From assembly GCA_966250865.1 (NCBI GenBank), contig CBINIT010000023.1:1-16009 (forward strand): DNA of 16,009 bases, in the 5' to 3' direction. The position numbers and the translations under genes are program-made. How positions within the stretch are numbered: the stretch's first letter is position 1; every line of letters begins with the position of its first letter. This DNA is from CAYGGE01 sp966250865 (lineage in GTDB: Bacteria > Patescibacteriota > UBA1384 > CAYGGE01). This document shows positions 6,837-13,098 of this stretch, one piece after another. The notes beneath the pieces were generated by a model. The model was given only the letters and a program-made list of their open reading frames with translations, was not told the origin of the DNA and made no database searches.

Positions 6837-7555
6837 TGGAATATCATTTTCCCCTCATTAACCGTGAAGATGTAGCAGAAGGTACAACTGCCTTTGCTCT
6901 CGATACAACAGGAACCGATTTTACGTATAAGGCGGGTCAAAATGCTGACTTTACACTTACCAATCCGATCTATACTGACGGAGAAGGCAATACGCGAACT
7001 TTTTCCCTCGTGACTTCGCCTACTGAAGAAAACCGTATTATGTTTACCACTCGTATGCGTGACACGGCGTTCAAAAATACGCTGAAAGAGCTACCGCTTG
7101 GTACGAAGATTACCGTAAGTCAAGCCATGGGTCGGTTTACGCTGCCTAAGGATGAGACCAAGCCAGTCCTCTTCCTCGCTGGCGGTATTGGTATCACGCC
7201 GTATATGAGTATGTTGCAGTATGTTGCTGCCGAGAAGCTTGAGCATAACATTACTTTGCTCTACTCAAATCGAACCTTAGCGCTTACGGCATTTTACGAC
7301 AAGTTGCTCACCCTCAAGGAGCAACTGCCACACTTTGCATTTGTGCCAACATTCACTGACGATGCGCCCGCTGATTGGCGTGGTGAACGTGGCCCGATCG
7401 ATGAGGCGATGATCCGTCGCTATGCCAACGATATAAATAAAACCATTTTCTATGTCGCCGGACCTGTTCCTATGGCGCAGGCCATGGTTGGTCTTCTCGA
7501 AACTATGGATATTCCCGAAGAACATATAAAAGTAGAAGATTTCCCTGGTTATTAA
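6836..7555 (+). CDS. FNR-type FAD/NAD(P)H oxidoreductase
   Basis: Ferredoxin-NADP reductase superfamily, 239 residues. It comprises the FAD-binding barrel (about 1-100) with RTFSLVTSP at 54-62 (the RxYS flavin motif) and the nucleotide domain (about 105-239) with FLAGGIGITPYMSML at 113-127, LLYSNRT at 141-147, YVAGPVPM at 206-213 and the C-terminal EDFPGY at 234-239. There is no [2Fe-2S] ferredoxin domain and no cysteine cluster, so electrons must pass to a separate acceptor or flavin. It is coupled to the ArsR gene by a TAATG overlap, implying expression under that regulator, possibly as a redox or oxygen response. The physiological acceptor is unknown. Confidence 0.9.
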   Translation: MEYHFPLINREDVAEGTTAFALDTTGTDFTYKAGQNADFTLTNPIYTDGEGNTRTFSLVTSPTEENRIMFTTRMRDTAFKNTLKELPLGTKITVSQAMGRFTLPKDETKPVLFLAGGIGITPYMSMLQYVAAEKLEHNITLLYSNRTLALTAFYDKLLTLKEQLPHFAFVPTFTDDAPADWRGERGPIDEAMIRRYANDINKTIFYVAGPVPMAQAMVGLLETMDIPEEHIKVEDFPGY

Positions 7556-7588
7556 GCGGCGCTCCATATAAAAGCCAACCAGTGTGAC

Positions 7589-8248
7589 ATGGACAATTTA
7601 AAAGAACCACGTATAACTATCGTCATAGCTACCTATAACCGGGCGCATGTGCTTGAGCGCGCGTTAACATCGCTTCAACGGCAGACCTTCAAAGCTTGGA
7701 AAGCAATTATTGTCGATGACGGGAGCGGTGACGCGTCGAAGATAATTGCGAGCCAATTTGTTGAGCAGGATGATCGATTTAGTCTCGTGGAGTCAGCACA
7801 TAAGGGTGCACCTATCGCACGTAACACTGCTCATCGTCTTGTTACTACGCCGTACATAACCTATCTCGATAGTGACGATGAGTATAAGCCCGATCACTTA
7901 GCCACGCGTCTTGTGTACCTGGAAGAGCATCCCGAGATCGATCTGATTCATGGTGGACTTGAGGTTATCGGTGATGAGATGGTACCCGATCGCTTTGACC
8001 CAACCAAAAGAATTAGTGTCTATGAGTGTGTGGTGTGTCCAACGATTGTTACGAAGACCGAAGTCGTAAAGAAGCTTGGTGGCTTCAAGCCGCTAGTCTT
8101 TGCCTCGGATGCAGAGTTTGTTGATCGCGCGAAGCGATGGTTTACGATAGCGAAAGTGGATATCCCTACATACGTTTATCATCGAGAGGGTGGGGAGAGT
8201 ATTACTCACCAAGTAGCTCGCGATAATAACGCAGTATTGAATGCTTAG
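7589..8248 (+). CDS. Family 2 glycosyltransferase
   Basis: GT-A fold inverting glycosyltransferase, 219 residues. It has RITIVIATYNRA at 8-19, AIIVDDGSGD at 39-48 (nucleotide-binding Asp43/44) and ITYLDSDDEYKPDHL at 90-104 with the metal-binding DSD (94-96). A late acidic segment, FASDAEFVDRAKRW at 171-184, is typical of the acceptor and base region. It has no transmembrane helix, so it is cytoplasmic or peripheral and probably adds a sugar to a cell-surface glycan. The sugar cannot be told from sequence. It starts 33 bases after the reductase gene with no strong ribosome-binding site. TATAAA at 7567-7572 could be its own -10, or it may be read through from the arsR promoter. Confidence 0.9.
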   Translation: MDNLKEPRITIVIATYNRAHVLERALTSLQRQTFKAWKAIIVDDGSGDASKIIASQFVEQDDRFSLVESAHKGAPIARNTAHRLVTTPYITYLDSDDEYKPDHLATRLVYLEEHPEIDLIHGGLEVIGDEMVPDRFDPTKRISVYECVVCPTIVTKTEVVKKLGGFKPLVFASDAEFVDRAKRWFTIAKVDIPTYVYHREGGESITHQVARDNNAVLNA

Positions 8249-8268
8249 TGCATCGCGGCGAGACTTTC

Positions 8269-8277
8269 TGTTATACT
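8269..8277 (+). promoter_or_regulatory. Extended -10 promoter for leaderless VOC operon
   Basis: TGTTATACT is a near-perfect extended -10 (TG, one base, TATACT at 8272-8277). It ends six bases before the ATG at 8284, so the transcript probably starts at the AUG itself. No ribosome-binding site is present. This also rules against the upstream GTG at 8248 as the start. Confidence 0.6.
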
Positions 8278-8283
8278 CAACGT

Positions 8284-8727
8284 ATGCCAATGTCTATCGA
8301 TAACTTTAATAGCCTCGTCCCCGAACTCTACGTTGCTGATTACGAGAAGAGTTACCAATTTTATGTTGATATACTAGGATTTACCTTCTGGTATGGTCGG
8401 GAGAATCCAAAATTTGCGGTGATTACCTATGGCGATGCCCAGATCATGATTCAACAGGAAGAGCCAAGCGACTGGCATACAGGAGCTCTTGAGTATCCGT
8501 ATGGACGGGGAATTAATTTTCAGATTCGTACAGACGATATTGAAGAAGTAGTGGCTCGTCTCGAAGGGCATAATTACCCAATCCGCCGGGGCATTAAGGA
8601 AAGCTGGCGTCATGTCGCCGGCGATATCCTTATTGGCGAACGAGAAATCCATGTCTTGGATCCAGATGGCTATTTCTTGCGTTTCTCTCAAAAGATTGGT
8701 CAGAAGCCGATAGAAAAAACGGTATAA
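8284..8727 (+). CDS. VOC-superfamily (bleomycin-resistance-like) protein
   Basis: A 147-residue protein of the vicinal oxygen chelate fold, which contains glyoxalases, ring-cleaving dioxygenases and antibiotic-binding proteins. Two beta-alpha-beta modules are visible: LVPELYVADYEKSYQFYVDILGF early, and GRGINFQIRTDDIEEV later, ending in REIHVLDPDGYFLRFSQ, the signature end of bleomycin-resistance-type members. The metal-ligand positions of glyoxalase I are not evident, so it more likely binds a ligand than catalyses a reaction. It is the first gene of an operon with a small membrane protein (3-base gap) and a chorismatase-like gene. Its ligand could therefore be the aromatic product of that enzyme, but this is inference. 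The start at 8284 is set by the leaderless promoter; a second ATG at 8290 is less likely. Confidence 0.85.
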   Translation: MPMSIDNFNSLVPELYVADYEKSYQFYVDILGFTFWYGRENPKFAVITYGDAQIMIQQEEPSDWHTGALEYPYGRGINFQIRTDDIEEVVARLEGHNYPIRRGIKESWRHVAGDILIGEREIHVLDPDGYFLRFSQKIGQKPIEKTV

Positions 8728-8730
8728 GTT

Positions 8731-9021
8731 ATGACATTACAGAATTGGCAAGTTCATCACAAGGCTCTGTTAGCGGCTGCGGTCTCGTGGATTAGTTGGA
8801 TTATTACGCTCTACTCAGAGCAGCTGTTTTTATTGCGCAGCCAAACGTGGCAAGCAAAATTAGTGTTTAATGGTGGTATTGTCCTAACGATCGCGAGTTA
8901 TTTACTTATGATAGTTTTGATAATACGAGCCAGGAAGCTACTTTACATCTTTTGGATTATCGCTATTCCTCTGGTTTTGTATACTACCCTTCTACTTTAT
9001 CTGTTAATTTATCCTTCCTAA
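8731..9021 (+). CDS. Small three-helix membrane protein
   Basis: A 96-residue hydrophobic protein with three predicted transmembrane helices (about residues 10-30, 44-66 and 69-92) and short loops; basic residues RARK (66-69) lie between helices 2 and 3. No family is recognised. It starts three bases after the VOC stop and overlaps the chorismatase-like start by one base (TAATG), so all three should be translated together. A role in moving or sensing the operon's small molecule is possible but not shown. Confidence 0.75.
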   Translation: MTLQNWQVHHKALLAAAVSWISWIITLYSEQLFLLRSQTWQAKLVFNGGIVLTIASYLLMIVLIIRARKLLYIFWIIAIPLVLYTTLLLYLLIYPS

Positions 9022-9824
9022 TGATCCCAGCTACAGCTTATCCTCATCTTCACCTTTCGCAGCCGTTTGGCGGTGTAGGACAACCTTCAGTCGAAGAAGC
9101 AGCGCATACTGTTTACCGGAAGCTTTTTGATTGGCTGGAAAAGGAGCAGCTTCGACCACTCCGCATCTGGAACCGAGTGCCAAACATCAACCAGGGAGCT
9201 GACGAGTTGGGTAGCGGTACTGAGGAGCGGTACAAACTCTTTAATAAGGGTCGTCGCAAGGCCTGGCTTGAGTACGATCCAAGTCTTAAAACCATCTCTG
9301 CTGCTACCTGTGTAGGGAAGACGGGTGAAGATACTATTGATGTCTGGTGTCTCGCTACGCCTCACCAAGTAATTCACTTAGAGAACCCGCAGCAGATTTC
9401 ATTTCTCGACTATTCGGCAAAGTATGGTACACCACCAAGCTCTCGGCGTGGGACACTCCACCTTAACCCGTCAGGATTGGAGATCTGGATCTCAGGTACG
9501 GCAAGTATAGTCGGAGAGGATAATCGATTTGCCGGCGACCACGAACCGAAAGATATTCAAAAGCAAGTAGTTCAGACGCTTGAGAACATACAACTACTTA
9601 TTTCAGATGACAATCTCAGACGTCATTATCCGGACTGGGCTCTACACGACCTTCGTCTTAGGCAATTAGAGCAGATTCGAGTCTACTACCGTAATTCAAA
9701 AGATTTTGAAGCAATACAGCAAACCCTTGTCTCGGCGGGACTAGCGGAAGCGGAGTATATTCAGGCGGACATTTGCCGTAAACCGCTCGATGTAGAAATA
9801 GAAGGTATGATACACGTTGGTTAG
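9021..9824 (+). CDS. Chorismatase-like enzyme (FkbO/Hyg5/XanB2 family)
   Basis: Chorismatases remove pyruvate from chorismate to give dihydroxycyclohexadiene-carboxylate or hydroxybenzoates, as in FK506/rapamycin starter synthesis and Xanthomonas XanB2. This 267-residue protein carries the family's blocks in order: PLRIWNRVPNIN (46-57), ERYKLFNKGRRKAW (69-82), ISAATCVG (92-99), IHLENPQQISFLDY (118-131) then KYGTPPSSRRGT (134-145), WISGTASIVGEDNRFAGD (156-173), QTLENIQLL (185-193), IRVYYRN (219-225) and a C-terminal LDVEIEG (256-262). The glutamates of that last motif (259, 261) are at the place of the catalytic Glu of the family. It lacks roughly 60 N-terminal residues found in typical members of about 330. 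The start at 9021 overlaps the upstream TAA; the longer frame from 8952 would run through the membrane-protein gene. A terminator follows. The substrate is not proven. Confidence 0.8.
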   Translation: MIPATAYPHLHLSQPFGGVGQPSVEEAAHTVYRKLFDWLEKEQLRPLRIWNRVPNINQGADELGSGTEERYKLFNKGRRKAWLEYDPSLKTISAATCVGKTGEDTIDVWCLATPHQVIHLENPQQISFLDYSAKYGTPPSSRRGTLHLNPSGLEIWISGTASIVGEDNRFAGDHEPKDIQKQVVQTLENIQLLISDDNLRRHYPDWALHDLRLRQLEQIRVYYRNSKDFEAIQQTLVSAGLAEAEYIQADICRKPLDVEIEGMIHVG

Positions 9825-9828
9825 TGAC

Positions 9829-9858
9829 ACTAAAAAGAGCCAGTTGGCTCTTTTTAGT
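9829..9858. terminator. Bidirectional terminator between convergent genes
   Basis: ACTAAAAAGAGCC (9829-9841), loop AGTT, GGCTCTTTTTAGT (9846-9858): a 13-base perfect stem with a T-tract on each strand. It starts five bases after the chorismatase-like stop and ends 12 bases before the stop of the minus-strand KGG gene, serving both. Confidence 0.9.
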
Positions 9859-9870
9859 CGAAGGCGTATA

Positions 9871-10089
9871 TTAGTCGTTCTTGTGACTATTGCGGCCACC
9901 TTCTTGTTTGGCCTCTCGTGGCTGAGCTTCAGCGCCCATCTTGCCAATCTCAGAATAAAACTCTTCGCCGTACTTTTCAGCTGTTGCCTCACCACCTTTG
10001 CGACCCGTCTCGTGCATGTCTTGGCTTGCCGCTGATGCTTCACCAGCTTTGCGGTGCTGCTCTTCATTACCAACGTTGCCTCGTGCCAT
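9871..10089 (-). CDS. KGG/GsiB-like stress protein (LEA group 1 type)
   Basis: A small, very hydrophilic protein of 72 residues with one clear 20-residue Em/GsiB-type repeat: GRKGGEATAEKYGEEFYSEI at 29-48, followed by a partial GKMGAEA. Upstream (RKAGEASAASQD) and downstream (KQEGGRN) segments look like eroded repeats. GsiB of Bacillus and plant Em proteins with this motif accumulate under stress and desiccation and are largely disordered. It has a good AAAGGAG ribosome-binding site before the ATG at 10089 and shares a terminator with the chorismatase-like operon. Family assignment is firm; the stress that induces it is unknown. Confidence 0.85.
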   Translation of the reverse strand: MARGNVGNEEQHRKAGEASAASQDMHETGRKGGEATAEKYGEEFYSEIGKMGAEAQPREAKQEGGRNSHKND

Positions 10090-10118
10090 AGGGACTCCTT
10101 TCTTATGTGCTAGGTGTT

Positions 10119-10180
10119 AGTGAGGAACGTTTCTCTTATCGGGTCCTCACTTCTAGCGTAGTCTCATCATACCTCCTAAG
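10119..10180 (-). promoter_or_regulatory. Possible leader of the KGG gene: mini-ORF and hairpin
   Basis: Reading the minus strand, a strong AGGAGG (10177-10172) is followed by ATGATG and a four-to-five-codon frame ending TAG (10155-10153), M(M)RLR. Directly after it, AGTGAGGA (10151-10144) can pair with TCCTCACT (10126-10119) around a 17-base loop, 30 bases before the KGG start. This may be a translated leader with a regulatory hairpin, or chance. The rest of 10181-10290 has no gene; AGAGACG occurs twice (10221-10227, 10254-10260) flanking a CTATAG. Confidence 0.3.
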
Positions 10181-10290
10181 CTGATAGTAGTTCATCGGGA
10201 GATGGCCTAAATTAGACGCCAGAGACGGTTCTATAGTGTGCAATCTAATAGCGAGAGACGCCTTAGTTGAGTATCCATCGTATCTGCAGC

Positions 10291-10319
10291 TTGACAGCTT
10301 ACTAGGCAGGCAGTATGGT
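10291..10319 (+). promoter_or_regulatory. Promoter of the two-helix membrane protein
   Basis: TTGACA (10291-10296), a 17-base spacer and TATGGT (10314-10319); the predicted start is near 10326. GGAGG at 10351-10355 then lies five bases before the ATG at 10361. Confidence 0.7.
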
Positions 10320-10360
10320 AAGTACTCGATGAATAACCATAAGTAAGTTGGAGGTATTTT

Positions 10361-10777
10361 ATGGAAAAAGGTCGTGGTATCGGACAGGTCTATGGCTACA
10401 TCGTTTGCGTCATTGCCATCATTACGGCATTAATTTCTATTTCGATGATTGTCGGTTCTATCTTCAATCTCCAGGATCCGCTTCGCAGTACTTCACCAAG
10501 TTTCTTTGGACCAACAGCAAATCTCTCTTCATTTGAGAGTTATAAGATCGATATTTTAACGGGTCGTGCTGATTATAGCGGCACAGATGACAAAGACCAG
10601 TCCTATATGCCGTCAGATACAGAGCTTAAGGCTGCGTACGATGCGACAAAAGAAGATCATATCGCAAAGGTGAAACTTGATGCTGCACGTTCGATTACTA
10701 ATGGCATAATCCTTATCCTCATTGCTGCCGCACTGTTCTTTGGCCACTGGAAATGGCTCAACAAAAACCAGGCCTAA
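10361..10777 (+). CDS. Two-helix membrane protein, unknown function
   Basis: A 138-residue protein with hydrophobic helices at about 11-37 and 112-129 and a soluble loop of about 70 residues between them, containing SSFESYKIDIL and a helical KAAYDATKEDHIAKVKLDAAR segment. The topology puts the loop on one side of the membrane; the basic ends (MEKGRG, HWKWLNKNQ) suggest both termini are inside and the loop outside. I recognise no family. It has its own promoter and GGAGG site and ends at a bidirectional terminator shared with the convergent SIMPL-domain gene. Confidence 0.8.
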   Translation: MEKGRGIGQVYGYIVCVIAIITALISISMIVGSIFNLQDPLRSTSPSFFGPTANLSSFESYKIDILTGRADYSGTDDKDQSYMPSDTELKAAYDATKEDHIAKVKLDAARSITNGIILILIAAALFFGHWKWLNKNQA

Positions 10778-10788
10778 TAAAGTAAACC

Positions 10789-10832
10789 ACCAGACTAAAA
10801 AAAGCCCCGGAAGGGGCTTTTTTTAGTCTGGT
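10789..10832. terminator. Bidirectional terminator between convergent genes
   Basis: A 20-base perfect stem: the arm from 10789 contains GACTAAAAAAAGCCCC, loop GGAA, then GGGGCTTTTTTTAGTC to 10832. T-tracts lie on both strands. The right edge overlaps the TTA that is the stop codon of the minus-strand SIMPL gene. Confidence 0.93.
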
Positions 10833-11566
10833 TAACGTATCTGGTAGGTAACGTTTAAGGTAAAAGTAAGATCTTGACTCCCAGCCTCTATAGTTGGTGC
10901 GACAACGCGTTCGGCACTGGCGGAAGACGTTGCTTTGTCGGCCATAAGAGTAATGGGTCCACCGGACTGAACTAAGTCTGAAACGCTAACTACTCTACCA
11001 ACCTTTACACCAAGTTCTTGAGCTGTTTTCTCGGCTTTCTTACGCGCATTGGCGATGGCCTTTTCTCGTGCCTCGTCTTCAAGCTTATCCTGAGTTGCAG
11101 CTGAGAATGTTGCGTTGGGAGAGTAGCTATATTGTACTGGCGTTGTTGCCAGATAGTCTTGGACTTTCTGTGCCTGCTCTTTGTTCTCAACTTTTACCGC
11201 AATGATGTACGCAGAAGAGTACTCTTTAGTACTTCCACTTCTATCTGGAGCAATCTCGTACGATGGGTTGCTCGAAAGATTTGTTTTAATTTGTTTGTCG
11301 TTGAGACCGAGCTCCTTCAATTTCTTCACGACCTCGTTACCAATTGCTGCAACTTGTGAGTTAGCGTCAGCTACAGCTGCTGCTGTTTTCTGATAGGTCA
11401 CATTAAACTGGAACTCATCTGGCACGGCGGTGATTGTTCCTTCACCAGTTACCGAAATTGTTCGGCTACTACCCATATCCCAAGGCTTTGTCCATATTGT
11501 TAGCCCAATAAGTGCCAATAAGAGGACGACACTGACCCATTTCATATCGATTACTAACTTATTCAT
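10832..11566 (-). CDS. SIMPL (DUF541) domain protein, membrane-anchored
   Basis: A 244-residue protein with an N-terminal signal anchor (about residues 10-26) and an exported SIMPL domain. The domain begins with RTISVTGEGTITAVPDEFQFNVTY (35-58), the hallmark 'I-V-GxG-V-PD' strand, continues through a helical KKLKELGLNDKQIKT stretch and an AREKAIANARKKAEKTAQELGVKVGRVVSVSD helix-strand unit, and ends in a beta strand LTFTLNVTYQIR. Members include E. coli YggE (oxidative stress) and BP26; the molecular function of the family is poorly known. GGAGG precedes the ATG at 11566. It is convergent with the two-helix membrane protein. Confidence 0.9.
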   Translation of the reverse strand: MNKLVIDMKWVSVVLLLALIGLTIWTKPWDMGSSRTISVTGEGTITAVPDEFQFNVTYQKTAAAVADANSQVAAIGNEVVKKLKELGLNDKQIKTNLSSNPSYEIAPDRSGSTKEYSSAYIIAVKVENKEQAQKVQDYLATTPVQYSYSPNATFSAATQDKLEDEAREKAIANARKKAEKTAQELGVKVGRVVSVSDLVQSGGPITLMADKATSSASAERVVAPTIEAGSQDLTFTLNVTYQIR

Positions 11567-11625
11567 TTGGCCTCCATTCTGTATTCAGTGTATCGAGATC
11601 AAAGACATGAAACAAGCGTTAAACG

Positions 11626-11665
11626 AGAAAAGCCCGCGGCCGGTGACACCGACCTTGGGCTTTCT
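11626..11665 (-). terminator. Terminator of the histidine-box membrane gene
   Basis: On the minus strand AGAAAGCCC (11665-11657) pairs with GGGCTTTTCT (11635-11626) with one bulged base; an inner CGGTGTCACCG forms the top of the hairpin. A T-rich tract follows. It lies 25 bases after the stop of the gene at 11690 and about 60 bases before the SIMPL start, separating the two. Confidence 0.7.
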
Positions 11666-11689
11666 AGATTCGAGCCGTACGGCTTTGCG

Positions 11690-12265
11690 CTAGGTCATCT
11701 TCCTCGCTCTTCTTCTGGCTCTCGTGCCAAACAGAAAATCGAATACGATGCCAAGCAAGACGCCGAAGTGTATGGTTTTGCGCCGGTGATGCTCCTTGTG
11801 CCAGAAGCTCAAGAAGTCAAAGAGCCAAAACTGTTCGAACCAGTATTCAGTATGCGGAGATTCAGTAAGGTGAATCCCTGCATGTACTGTTTCGTAACTA
11901 AGCACATAGAGTGTACCGGTGACGGCAATTTGAACCCCTGTTGCTCCTCGATTGAAGGACGCGAGTACGCCGGCCAAGAGCCAAACGATAGGTATGAATA
12001 ACAAGATACCTGATCGCTGCTTATACTGGCTAACGTCTGCTACCTCACCCTTGGCTGACGCTTTCATTATCTTACTGATAGCGACGTGATGGTCAGCATG
12101 CGGTTTGTAAAACCGTTTAAGGAGGGGAATCTCGTGATGCATTGGTCCCCAGTGCATCACATGTTCGATTAGCCCGGCAGTCCAGAGTGTCCAGAAAGCT
12201 GCTCTGTAATCAAGCCAAAGCATCCAGGAGAGCATAGCTAACACGGCGAGCCAAAGGTACCTCAT
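11690..12265 (-). CDS. Fatty acid hydroxylase-superfamily-like membrane protein
   Basis: A 191-residue membrane protein with many histidines in the spacing of membrane di-iron oxygenases: EHVMHW (34-39), MHHE (42-45), HADHH (56-60), HAGIH (128-132) and HKEHH (156-160), plus hydrophobic segments at about 2-18, 22-32, 87-104 and 112-126. The two HxxHH boxes match the fatty acid hydroxylase/sterol desaturase superfamily, whose members use O2 on lipids or carotenoids. The start at 12265 is chosen for its GAGGG ribosome-binding site; the frame continues 46 codons further upstream but into the divergent gene. It is divergent from the phosphatase-fold gene at 12375. The substrate is unknown and activity is not certain. 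Confidence 0.78.
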   Translation of the reverse strand: MRYLWLAVLAMLSWMLWLDYRAAFWTLWTAGLIEHVMHWGPMHHEIPLLKRFYKPHADHHVAISKIMKASAKGEVADVSQYKQRSGILLFIPIVWLLAGVLASFNRGATGVQIAVTGTLYVLSYETVHAGIHLTESPHTEYWFEQFWLFDFLSFWHKEHHRRKTIHFGVLLGIVFDFLFGTRARRRARKMT

Positions 12266-12328
12266 TATGCCCTCGATTTCGGTGCCAACAAGAACAATAA
12301 CCCGACTGCATTGTAGCGTAGGGTATAC

Positions 12329-12356
12329 TACTATAGTACATGATTTATGGCATAAT
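12329..12356. promoter_or_regulatory. Divergent promoter region with palindromic -10
   Basis: TACTATAGTA at 12329-12338 is a perfect palindrome that presents TATAGT on both strands, a possible bidirectional -10 for the genes starting at 12265 (minus) and 12375 (plus). A second candidate for the plus gene is the extended -10 TGGCATAAT (12348-12356). Neither has a clear -35. Confidence 0.4.
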
Positions 12357-12374
12357 ACTTGGGGAAGAGGTTTT

Positions 12375-13082
12375 ATGCAGTTTTCTTTACTTACACTGAA
12401 CATAGAGCGTCGGAAACATCTTAATCGGGTGCGTCCTTTTCTGATGACGCACCGACCAGACGTTATTTGTCTTCAAGAAGTTTTCGAAGATACTGCTGAG
12501 GCCTTGGCCAACGAACTTCACTACAACTGGGCTTTTGCGCCTCGGGCTGAGTTTTACGATGAGTCAGACACGGAAGGTGTTGCCATACTGACACGCTTTA
12601 CGATTCAAGACAGTAAGACGCAGGTGTATGAACAACAGACGGAAGTCCAGCCTGAACTGGCGCATATACATACCAAACGGCCGATGAGCTCCCTATTAAC
12701 AGCTGATTTATGTATCGACGATCAAATGGCGGCAGTGGCCACGACCCACTTTACCTGGTCGCCTGGTGGAATTATTAACGAGGATCAGAAGGCTAACTTA
12801 GAGGTATTACTTAAACTACTGGAAGAGACTCCTGAATTCATCCTAGCTGGTGACTTTAATAGTCCTCGGGGCACCGAAGTTTTCGATACACTAGCAAAAC
12901 GGTATACTGACAACATCCCGTCGTCAGTAACGAGCACTATAGACCCTCAGCTCCATAAGGCTGGCCGGCTGGAATATGTTGTGGATGGACTGTTTACGAC
13001 AAGGAGGTATCAAGTAGATAATGTTTCCATTATTGATGGGTTAAGTGATCATTGTGGTATAACGGCAACAATTATTCATTAA
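12375..13082 (+). CDS. Endonuclease/exonuclease/phosphatase-family protein
   Basis: A 235-residue protein of the EEP fold (Mg-dependent phosphodiesterases such as exonuclease III, sphingomyelinases and inositol phosphatases). The motifs appear in order: LLTLNI with Asn9, VICLQEVFED with Glu35, VATTHFTW with His125, ILAGDFNSP with Asp160 and Asn162, a later YVVDGLF with Asp204, and GLSDHCGI with Asp225-His226. All catalytic positions expected are present, so it should be active. No signal peptide is seen. The start at 12375 follows GAAGAGG; the in-frame ATG at 12267 is rejected because it spans the promoter region. The substrate (DNA, RNA or phospholipid) is undetermined. A second gene follows after 16 bases. 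Confidence 0.88.
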   Translation: MQFSLLTLNIERRKHLNRVRPFLMTHRPDVICLQEVFEDTAEALANELHYNWAFAPRAEFYDESDTEGVAILTRFTIQDSKTQVYEQQTEVQPELAHIHTKRPMSSLLTADLCIDDQMAAVATTHFTWSPGGIINEDQKANLEVLLKLLEETPEFILAGDFNSPRGTEVFDTLAKRYTDNIPSSVTSTIDPQLHKAGRLEYVVDGLFTTRRYQVDNVSIIDGLSDHCGITATIIH

Positions 13083-13098
13083 GGTCAAAGGAGAAGCT

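Noticed and set aside
8248..8283. GTG start adding 12 residues to the VOC protein
   Set aside because: The extended -10 at 8269-8277 lies inside this extension and the ATG at 8284 begins the conserved fold.
8374..8691. Open frame of 105 codons on the minus strand
   Set aside because: It is a shadow of the VOC gene, whose family motifs are clear on the plus strand.
9741..10073. Open frame of 110 codons on the minus strand
   Set aside because: It crosses the bidirectional terminator and overlaps the KGG gene in another frame; its basic composition is a by-product of the KGG codons.
11567..12001. Open frame of 144 codons on the plus strand
   Set aside because: It runs antisense through the histidine-box membrane gene and its terminator, starts in the SIMPL ribosome-binding region and encodes no recognisable motif; the minus-strand frame has ordered His boxes and a ribosome-binding site.
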